NCBI GenBank assembly: GCA_934513685.1
Contig: CAKSWY010000039.1
Location: 1-11,614, forward strand
Length of the DNA: 11,614 bases
Source of the DNA: an uncultured Oscillospiraceae bacterium
GTDB taxonomy: Bacteria > Bacillota > Clostridia > Oscillospirales > Ruminococcaceae
Direction of reading: 5' to 3'
The notes below the pieces were generated by a model, which was given only the letters and a program-made list of their open reading frames with translations, did not search any database and had not been told where the DNA came from. The translations under genes were made by a program, and so were the position numbers. Shown piece after piece: positions 6,505 to 11,614 of this stretch (position 1 is its first letter; each line of letters starts with the position of its first letter).

Positions 6505-7842
6505 ATGTATACCATTGGTGTTTTTGCAACGGCCCGTTCTCTGCGCAACATCCTGCGCATTGACAGCGAACTGCGCAGCCAGTGCAACGTGACCTATCTG
6601 CCCTATACCTCTCTGGAGCATCTGTGCTATCTGTTTGAGCAGAACGCCGACCGGTTTGACGGGTACCTCTTCGGCGGCCTGTACCCCTACCGCACGGTGC
6701 AGCACAAATTCGGCCCGCTGCACAAGCCCCATGCCTACTTCACCATGTCGGACCGGGACTATTACCAGATCATCGCCCGTATGCTGGTGCAGAACCCCAC
6801 GCTGGACTTCCGCCGGGTGTACTTTGACCGGCCCGAGATCCCGGTGGACTTCCGCTCGGTGTTCGGCCGGGAGGACGCCCCCCTGCTGGGTTCCGCTTCC
6901 ATTGACTGGCAGCAGGTGGACGACTGGTACCCCTCTTTGAAGGAGTACTACCTCAGCCTGTGGAACAGCGGCAAGGTGGACCTGCTGGTCACCCGCTTCG
7001 GCAGCCTGGAGGATTACTTCACCCAGAACCACATCCGGCACGAGTTTCTGTTCGCCTCGCCGGAATCCATGATCGAGACCTTCAACGGTCTGCTCACCCA
7101 GATCAACACCTCGGCCGTGCACGATTCCGCCGCCTGTCTGGCGCTCATCGCCTCGCCCCAGCCCCTCAACGCGGCCCAGTGGGCCGCCCTGGGCGCCCGG
7201 CTGGAGGCCTGCAACAAGCAGTTCGGTATGCCGTTTCTCATTTACGAGCGCGGCCAGCACTATGAGCTGACCACCAACATCTCGGTGCTGAAGGAACTTT
7301 CCCGCCAGTACACCACCTGCCCGGTCACCGCCTTTCTGGAGGCCGGGGTGGACTTCCCCGTCTGCACTGGCTGGGGCTGTGCCAACAACGTGATCGACGC
7401 CCACCGCAACGCCCAGAGGGCCGAAAAGGAGGCCCTGCTCACCAAGGGCAGCGCGGCCTTCATCGTCACCGAGGACAATGGCATCATCGGCCCGCTCTCC
7501 TCGGTGCGGCGCATTCAGTACACCGACGCGCCCGACCCTCAGATCACCCGCCTCAGCGAGCAGATGGGGGTTTCGGCCCTGTACCTGAGTAAGATCTTCT
7601 CGGTGCTCAACCAGAAGGGCGGCGATACCCTCTCGGCCGAAGAGCTGGCCTTTTACCTCAGCATCACCACCCGCAGTGCCTCCCGCATTCTCTCCAAACT
7701 GGTGGAGCGGGGCGGGGCCACCGTGCAGTACAACCGCCAGCTGAATCTTCGGGGCCGCCCCGCCAAAATTTACAAGATCACCCTGCGCCGGCAAGCCGTC
7801 GAGGCAGCCCTGCCCACCCCGCCGCCGGGGGTACGGCCCTGA
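6505..7842 (+). CDS. Uncharacterised winged-helix transcriptional regulator, three-part architecture
   Basis: A protein of 445 residues that I cannot assign to a named family. The start is ATG 6505, with AAGGAG at 6491-6496 eight nt upstream. Residues 1 to about 200 begin as an alternating beta/alpha domain (YTIGVFATARSL, CNVTYLPYTSL, FDGYLFGGLYPY, then DLLVTRFGS), resembling the Rossmann-like sensor domains of regulators such as the PrpR N-terminus. Residues about 225-330 resemble a degenerate GGDEF-like domain (CPVTAFLEAGVDFPVCTGWG at 272-291, then NAQRAEKEAL at 302-311). Residues 374-428 form a winged helix-turn-helix (LSAEELAFYLSITTRSASRI, then a GRPAKIYKI wing). There is no signal peptide or membrane segment, so it is cytoplasmic. 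It is divergent from the hydrolase gene and 46 nt upstream of a LysR gene, which suggests it controls the permease/hydrolase unit. The ligand is unknown. Confidence 0.75.
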   Translation: MYTIGVFATARSLRNILRIDSELRSQCNVTYLPYTSLEHLCYLFEQNADRFDGYLFGGLYPYRTVQHKFGPLHKPHAYFTMSDRDYYQIIARMLVQNPTLDFRRVYFDRPEIPVDFRSVFGREDAPLLGSASIDWQQVDDWYPSLKEYYLSLWNSGKVDLLVTRFGSLEDYFTQNHIRHEFLFASPESMIETFNGLLTQINTSAVHDSAACLALIASPQPLNAAQWAALGARLEACNKQFGMPFLIYERGQHYELTTNISVLKELSRQYTTCPVTAFLEAGVDFPVCTGWGCANNVIDAHRNAQRAEKEALLTKGSAAFIVTEDNGIIGPLSSVRRIQYTDAPDPQITRLSEQMGVSALYLSKIFSVLNQKGGDTLSAEELAFYLSITTRSASRILSKLVERGGATVQYNRQLNLRGRPAKIYKITLRRQAVEAALPTPPPGVRP

Positions 7843-7888
7843 AGCAGCGCGCCCGCCGGGCAATCGCTTTAAATAAGAAGGAGACCCC

Positions 7889-8815
7889 ATGACTCTGCAG
7901 CAGCTTATCTACGTCGTCACCGTGGCGGACGAAACCTCCATGAACCGGGCCGCCCAGCGGCTGTATCTGGCGCAGTCCAGCCTGTCCGCCGGCATCCACA
8001 GTTTGGAAGAGGAGCTGGGCTTCTCGCTGTTCCGCCGCTCCAACCGGGGCGTGGCCCCCACCCCCGAGGGGGAAGAGTTCCTCGCCTACGCCCGGCAGAT
8101 CGTCAGCCAGTACCGTCTCACCGAAGAGCGGTTCATCCTCAAACGGCAGGTGAAAAAGCAGTTCAGCGTCTCCACCCAGCACTACACCTTTGCGGTCAAA
8201 GCCTTCATCCAGCTGGCCCGGCAGTTCCGGCCGGATGAATACGCCTTCGGCATCTACGAATGCCGCACCGCCGAAATTCTGGAAAACGTGCGCAGCTGCA
8301 AAAGCGAGGTGGGCGTGCTCTATCTGGACGACTTCAACCGGGAGGTGCTGGAAAAACTGCTGGCGGACAGCGGCCTGGAATTCACCGAGCTGTTCCCCTG
8401 CCGCACCTACGTGTTCCTGGCGGCGGGCCACCCGCTGGCCGAGCGTCCGCTCATCACGCTGGAGGACCTGGCCCCCTACCCCTGCCTTTCCTTCGATCAG
8501 GGCCAGTCCTTCTATCTGGCCGAGGAGGTGTACAGCACCTACCACTACCGGCAGGTGATCAAGGCCAGCGACCGAGCCACCCTGCTCAACCTGATGGTGG
8601 GGCTGGACGGCTACACCCTCTGCTCCGGCATCCTGTGCGAAGAGCTGAACGGCGACGGCTACCGGGCCGTGCCGCTGGATTCGGACAAGATCATGCACAT
8701 CGGCTACGTCAAGCGCCAGGGCTGTGTGCTCAGCCCCCTGGCCAAAATCTATCTGGAAGAGCTGAACCGCTGCAACGTCAACGTGCTGGACCACCCCGCC
8801 GGGCCAGCCCGCTGA
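7889..8815 (+). CDS. LysR-family transcriptional regulator
   Basis: A protein of 308 residues, typical for the family. The start is ATG 7889, with AAGGAG at 7878-7883 five nt upstream. Residues 1-60 are the LysR helix-turn-helix (LQQLIYVVTVADETSMNRAA, LAQSSLSAGIHSLEEELG, FRRSNRGVAPTPEG). A linker helix follows, then the effector-binding fold from about residue 91 to 295, with the usual LAAGHPLAERPLITLEDLAPYP segment. It acts in the cytoplasm, normally as a tetramer. It lies 46 nt after the 445-residue regulator and is followed by a terminator, so the two form an operon. Target unknown: it could regulate metY just downstream, whose promoter has a very poor -35 box, or the divergent permease/hydrolase genes. 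LysR proteins often control sulfur amino acid genes, which is suggestive only. Confidence 0.9.
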   Translation: MTLQQLIYVVTVADETSMNRAAQRLYLAQSSLSAGIHSLEEELGFSLFRRSNRGVAPTPEGEEFLAYARQIVSQYRLTEERFILKRQVKKQFSVSTQHYTFAVKAFIQLARQFRPDEYAFGIYECRTAEILENVRSCKSEVGVLYLDDFNREVLEKLLADSGLEFTELFPCRTYVFLAAGHPLAERPLITLEDLAPYPCLSFDQGQSFYLAEEVYSTYHYRQVIKASDRATLLNLMVGLDGYTLCSGILCEELNGDGYRAVPLDSDKIMHIGYVKRQGCVLSPLAKIYLEELNRCNVNVLDHPAGPAR

Positions 8816-8856
8816 CCTCTGGTATGCCGCTCCAGCGCACAAAATCTCCATGATTC

Positions 8857-8900
8857 AAGAGCTTGTTATCGCCTCATTCGATAACCAGCTCTTATTTTTT
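8857..8900 (+). terminator. Intrinsic terminator of the two-regulator unit
   Basis: AAGAGCTTGTTATCG (8857-8871) pairs with CGATAACCAGCTCTT (8879-8893) with a single mismatch and a 7-nt loop, followed by A and TTTTTT (8895-8900). It begins about 40 nt after the LysR stop codon and lies just ahead of the metY promoter. Confidence 0.85.
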
Positions 8901-8920
8901 GGTACTACCGCATTTCCCTA

Positions 8921-8943
8921 CTGCCTAGTATAATAGTAGGCAG
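8921..8943 (+). promoter_or_regulatory. metY promoter -10 embedded in a 23-bp palindromic operator
   Basis: The half-sites CTGCCTAGTAT and ATAGTAGGCAG flank a single central A. Ten of eleven positions are symmetric; the exception is the G facing G at 8928/8936. A perfect -10 box, TATAAT, occupies 8929-8934 within it. No -35 better than two of six matches lies 16-18 nt upstream. A protein bound here would block RNA polymerase, so a repressor is the simplest reading; the weak -35 also allows an activator. Transcription would start near 8940. Confidence 0.65.
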
Positions 8944-8954
8944 ATGAAGAACAA

Positions 8955-9168
8955 CCGGTAAACGAGAAAGGAAGCGTTGTATGCTTAGCGCCCTTCGCCC
9001 CCGGGGGCTTTACCGGGAACACCCGCGAATGTGTCGCTGTCGCTGAACCGGCACCCGGCGGGGCCGTTCCCGCCGAGCCGACCATTCTACCATTCAGAAA
9101 AGCCAAAGCGCCGCCGGGCAAAGCAAGCACCCGGGGCACTTCCAAAAAACGAGGCCGCTGTTCGCGGC
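8955..9168 (+). promoter_or_regulatory. Structured metY leader RNA with alternative hairpins
   Basis: The leader of about 240 nt has several complementary segments. CCGGTAAA (8955-8962) pairs with TTTACCGG (9009-9016), enclosing the start of a short ORF and a GCCCCC/GGGGGC palindrome (8997-9008). A GC-rich hairpin, CGGC plus CGGCGGG with CCCGCCG plus GCCG (9049-9080, 11 pairs), starts 3 nt past that ORF's stop. CCCGGCGG (9054-9061) can instead pair with CCGCCGGG (9111-9118), and the latter can pair with CCCGG (9130-9134). GCCGC/GCGGC (9154-9168) lies directly before the metY ribosome binding site. No T tract follows the large hairpin, so translational control or factor-dependent termination fits better than intrinsic attenuation. 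No SAM riboswitch motif is recognisable. Confidence 0.45.
8981..9046 (+). CDS. Putative 21-residue leader peptide ending in Met-Cys-Arg-Cys-Arg
   Basis: ATG 8981 follows AAAGGAAG (8967-8974), a good ribosome binding site, and lies about 40 nt after the predicted metY transcription start. The peptide starts MLSALRPRGLYREHPR, ends MCRCR, and stops at TGA 9044-9046. Six of 21 residues are arginine, and the only two cysteines are at positions 18 and 20, just before the stop. The gene downstream makes homocysteine, the precursor of methionine, and cysteine is a related sulfur product. Stalling at the Cys codons (9032-9034 and 9038-9040) would place a ribosome against the hairpin at 9049-9080. Cysteine-codon leader peptides controlling sulfur genes are known in actinobacteria. 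I do not recognise this peptide as a described family. Confidence 0.5.
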   Translation: MLSALRPRGLYREHPRMCRCR

Positions 9169-9183
9169 AGAAAGAGGTACATC

Positions 9184-10491
9184 ATGGCACGCATTACGGA
9201 AGAAACCATCAAGAGCTGGTCCTTTGAAACCAAACAGCTGCACATCGGCCAGGAAGATTACGATCACGCCACCGACGCCCGGGCGGTTCCCATTTATCAG
9301 ACTTCCTCCTTCGTGTTCCGCAACAGCCAGCACGCCGCTGACCGCTTTGCCCTGCGGGATGCCGGCAACATCTACGGCCGCCTGACCAACCCCACCGAGG
9401 ACATCTTCGAGCAGCGCATGGCCGCTCTGGAGGGCGGCGTGGCTGCCCTGGGCGTGGCTTCCGGCGCCGCGGCCGTCACCTACGCCATCGAGAACGTGGC
9501 CCTGCGCGGTGACCACATCGTTTCCGCCAAGAACATCTACGGCGGCACCTACAACCTGCTGGCCCACACCCTGGTGGACTACGGCGTGACCACCACCTTC
9601 GTGGACCCTCTGGACATCCAGAACTTTGAAAAGGCCATTCAGCCCAACACCAAGGCCATCTACATCGAGACCCTGGGCAACCCCAACAGCGAAGTGACCG
9701 ACATTGACGGCATTGCCGCCATCGCCCACAAGCACGGCCTGCCCCTGATCATCGACAACACCTTCGGCACCCCCTACCTGATCCGTCCCATCGAGCACGG
9801 CGCGGACATCGTGGTGGAGTCCGCCACCAAGTTCATCGGCGGCCACGGCACCACCATCGGCGGCGTGATTGTGGACGGCGGCACCTTTGACTGGGCCGCC
9901 CACGCGGACAGGTACCCCCAGCTGACCCAGCCCAATGAGAGCTACCACGGCATCAGCTTCGTGCAGGCTGCCGGCCCCGCCGCCTTCGTCACCCGCATCC
10001 GCGCCATCCTGCTGCGCGATACCGGCGCTACCCTGTCCCCCATCAGCAGCTGGATCTTCCTGCAGGGCCTGGAGACCCTGTCCCTGCGTGTGGACCGCCA
10101 TGTGGAGAACACCCTGAAGGTTCTGGAGTACCTGAAGACCGTGCCCCAGGTGGAGAGCATCAGCCATCCCTTCCTGAGCACCGATCCCGAGCAGCAGCGC
10201 CTGTACAAGACCTACTTCCCCAACGGCGCCGGTTCCATCTTCACCATCCGCATCAAAGGCGGCGCCGAAGAGGCCCAGGCCTTCATTGACCGGCTGCAGC
10301 TGTTCAGCCTGCTGGCCAACGTGGCCGACGCCAAGAGCCTGGTCATCCATCCCGCCAGCACCACCCATGCCGAGCTGAACGAGGCCGAGCAGCGCGATCA
10401 GGGCATTTACCCCAACACCGTGCGCCTGTCCATTGGTCTGGAGAACGCCAAGGACATCATTGCCGACCTGAAGCAGGCCTTCGAGGGCTGA
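9184..10491 (+). CDS. metY: O-acetylhomoserine sulfhydrylase (O-acetylhomoserine aminocarboxypropyltransferase)
   Basis: A protein of 435 residues, the usual MetY length. It uses pyridoxal phosphate to join O-acetylhomoserine and sulfide into homocysteine, allowing direct sulfhydrylation in methionine synthesis, in the cytoplasm. Motifs of the Cys/Met-metabolism PLP family are complete: YGRLTNPT (64-71, contacts the cofactor phosphate of the partner subunit), ASGAAA (92-97), ETLGNPNSEV (162-171), DNTFGTPYL (191-199, Asp191 at the pyridine nitrogen), SATKFIGGHGTTIGG (213-227, Lys216 the Schiff-base lysine), HPASTTH and RLSIGLEN (Arg414, carboxylate binding). The long insert with SYHGISF separates MetY from shorter MetB/MetC relatives. 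The start is ATG 9184, with AGAGG 6 nt upstream. It is a single-gene unit with its own palindromic promoter, long leader and tandem terminators. Related O-acetylserine-using members cannot be fully excluded. Confidence 0.93.
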   Translation: MARITEETIKSWSFETKQLHIGQEDYDHATDARAVPIYQTSSFVFRNSQHAADRFALRDAGNIYGRLTNPTEDIFEQRMAALEGGVAALGVASGAAAVTYAIENVALRGDHIVSAKNIYGGTYNLLAHTLVDYGVTTTFVDPLDIQNFEKAIQPNTKAIYIETLGNPNSEVTDIDGIAAIAHKHGLPLIIDNTFGTPYLIRPIEHGADIVVESATKFIGGHGTTIGGVIVDGGTFDWAAHADRYPQLTQPNESYHGISFVQAAGPAAFVTRIRAILLRDTGATLSPISSWIFLQGLETLSLRVDRHVENTLKVLEYLKTVPQVESISHPFLSTDPEQQRLYKTYFPNGAGSIFTIRIKGGAEEAQAFIDRLQLFSLLANVADAKSLVIHPASTTHAELNEAEQRDQGIYPNTVRLSIGLENAKDIIADLKQAFEG

Positions 10492-10547
10492 GTTCTCTCC
10501 TCCATTTTCCATTCCTTCACCATTTCCCTTTTTCCAAAAGCAAGCAT

Positions 10548-10594
10548 ACAGAAAAGAGCGGAACGCCCATCGGCGCTCCGCTCTTTTCTGTTTT
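10548..10594 (+). terminator. metY intrinsic terminator, first of two
   Basis: A perfect 15-bp stem, ACAGAAAAGAGCGGA (10548-10562) with TCCGCTCTTTTCTGT (10577-10591), whose loop can pair further through CGCC/GGCG. It is followed by TTT. It lies about 55 nt after the metY stop codon. Confidence 0.8.
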
Positions 10595-10596
10595 CG

Positions 10597-10632
10597 GGCA
10601 GCCGGGCCGCGTTTACCCGGCTGCCTTTTGTT
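10597..10632 (+). terminator. Second tandem terminator after metY
   Basis: GGCAGCCGGG (10597-10606) pairs perfectly with CCCGGCTGCC (10616-10625) around a 9-nt loop and is followed by TTTTGTT. A third, weaker hairpin, GCCATT-GGGG-AATGGC (10636-10651), is followed by TTTGTT. Together they isolate metY from the convergent AT-rich gene. Confidence 0.75.
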
Positions 10633-10689
10633 ATGGCCATTGGGGAATGGCTTTGTTGGCTGCGGCCTTTCATAAAATAACACCTACCT

Positions 10690-11586
10690 TTATAAATTTA
10701 GTCCAAAAGAAGCCAACGATATCAGCCATGAAACTCCAAAATATAAAACAAATGACATAATTCCAGCTGTAGTAAAGAAAACTACTAATCTACTTTTTTC
10801 AGAAATAATTTTTTCTAATAATTTCTTTTTACAATCATACAAATGTAAAAGTATATTCTTCTTACTACAGAGCAATAGCAGGATTAAAAGCATTAAAAAG
10901 AGTCCTGCATTTAATAACATGGTTAAAACCATATTCATTGAAAAGGAAAACAATTTATTTTCCCACAAGAAAATCCCCATATTATGAATAACATGAAAAA
11001 TAATAGCATACCATAAATTTCCTGTGAGGCAGACCAAAACACCTGAAAAAAAACCAATCAAAAGAAATATTAATAATAACCCCTGACCATGCATTATAGC
11101 AAACAGTATAGTTGTTGCTAAAATTGCAAATCCTTCCCCATAAGACTTCAGCTTAGACCATAGAATTCCCCGAAAAATCCATTCCTCTACCAGAGGTCCC
11201 AGTATTACACCTGTGAAAATATCTAAACCACTGTGTAAACTTTTATCATTCATCATTACGATGTCTTGAAATACTTTTGCATACAAAAACAAAAAGAATG
11301 CACAAAAAACATGGGATAAAAATATTACAAATGCCGTTAATAAACCTTTTTCCAATACGGATAATTCATATTTGTTTTTAGAATAACATGTATCCAGCAA
11401 AGACAACCTTCCCCATTTTTTCATTCCCATCCATACGATACCAGCCCAAAATATATAAAAAGCCATATTTTCAGCAACAATCGGCATTATTCGCATAAGT
11501 ATTAGCGAACCCAAATACGAAATCAATAAGATCCATCCTATTTTGCCGGCAATTATTTTTAATTCACATTTCCTTTGTTCGTCCAT
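10690..11586 (-). CDS. CPBP-family intramembrane glutamic endopeptidase (CAAX/ABI type)
   Basis: A very hydrophobic protein of 298 residues with about eight membrane helices. The three signatures of the CPBP family are present: EEWIFRG (134-140, the EExxxR motif with catalytic Glu), FAIMH (162-166, FxxxH) and HVIHN (198-202). Members cleave membrane or lipidated substrates, and bacterial ones act in bacteriocin maturation, self-immunity and signalling. The C-terminal third, with two extra helices separated by a lysine-rich stretch (SKKNILLHLYDCKKKLLEK), extends past the core domain. ATG 11586 was chosen because GGAGAA (11597-11602) lies 10 nt upstream. An ATG at 11604, adding six residues, has no visible ribosome binding site before the window ends. 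Base composition and codon use are strikingly AT-rich compared with all other genes here, suggesting acquisition by transfer. No bacteriocin precursor is visible; its promoter lies outside the window. Confidence 0.85.
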   Translation of the reverse strand: MDEQRKCELKIIAGKIGWILLISYLGSLILMRIMPIVAENMAFYIFWAGIVWMGMKKWGRLSLLDTCYSKNKYELSVLEKGLLTAFVIFLSHVFCAFFLFLYAKVFQDIVMMNDKSLHSGLDIFTGVILGPLVEEWIFRGILWSKLKSYGEGFAILATTILFAIMHGQGLLLIFLLIGFFSGVLVCLTGNLWYAIIFHVIHNMGIFLWENKLFSFSMNMVLTMLLNAGLFLMLLILLLLCSKKNILLHLYDCKKKLLEKIISEKSRLVVFFTTAGIMSFVLYFGVSWLISLASFGLNL

Positions 11587-11614
11587 CGTGCATATATTCT
11601 CCATATAAAAATGT

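Noticed and set aside
6385..7890. Long minus-strand open frame opposite the 445-residue regulator
   Set aside because: Antisense shadow with compositionally biased translation and no recognisable motif. The plus-strand frame has a ribosome binding site and domain structure.
9031..9183. N-terminal extension of MetY from a GTG at 9031
   Set aside because: The added residues are basic and low in similarity to MetY, and no ribosome binding site precedes 9031. ATG 9184 has one and begins at the usual family N-terminus.
8944..9183. SAM (S-box) riboswitch upstream of metY
   Set aside because: Expected for a Firmicutes methionine gene, but the conserved S-box core (the AGAG...GG and AUGAAGCC-like segments) is not present in this leader.
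9094..10683. Long minus-strand open frame opposite metY
   Set aside because: Gly/Val/His-rich antisense of a gene with complete PLP-enzyme motifs. It also runs through the metY terminators.

Overview
The window is 11.6 kb of mostly high-GC DNA with short intergenic spacers, consensus-like sigma-A promoters, GGAGG-type ribosome binding sites and strong intrinsic terminators. Gene content (PucR regulator, AbgB-like M20 amidohydrolase, SLC13-type permease, MetY, CPBP protease) and an intergenic repeat of a kind I recall from gut Clostridia suggest a high-GC Oscillospiraceae/Ruminococcaceae-like Firmicute (Faecalibacterium, Gemmiger or Subdoligranulum type). This placement is inference. No RNA genes, CRISPR array, transposase or integrase was seen.

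Layout. (1) Positions 1-436 hold a near-consensus promoter reading leftward out of the window, a possible 32-residue membrane peptide ORF, a dispersed intergenic repeat and the promoter of the next gene. (2) 437-1210 (+) is a CoaX-family (type III pantothenate kinase) protein whose three family-defining aspartates appear replaced. It converges on a PucR-type regulator (1329-2984, minus), and a shared bidirectional terminator separates them. (3) An SLC13/DASS-type permease (3245-4528) and an AbgB-like M20 amidohydrolase (4649-6097) form a minus-strand transcription unit. It starts from a near-consensus promoter at 6209-6237 and ends at a terminator at 3179-3215. The likely logic is uptake of an amidated or peptidic compound and its hydrolysis in the cytoplasm. 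(4) Divergent from it are an unfamiliar 445-residue winged-helix regulator (6505-7842) and a LysR-family regulator (7889-8815), probably co-transcribed and ended by a terminator at 8857-8900. Three different regulators therefore surround one permease/hydrolase pair. (5) metY (9184-10491), O-acetylhomoserine sulfhydrylase, follows a leader of about 240 nt. Its -10 box sits at the centre of a 23-bp palindrome, and the leader contains a short ORF ending Met-Cys-Arg-Cys-Arg-stop next to a strong hairpin. This looks like a cysteine- or methionine-responsive leader-peptide control system and is the most interesting part of the window. (6) After two tandem terminators the base composition drops sharply into an AT-rich CPBP-family membrane protease gene (10690-11586, minus), which looks foreign to its surroundings.

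All assignments come from reading motifs by eye. Promoters, operators and RNA folds are predictions.
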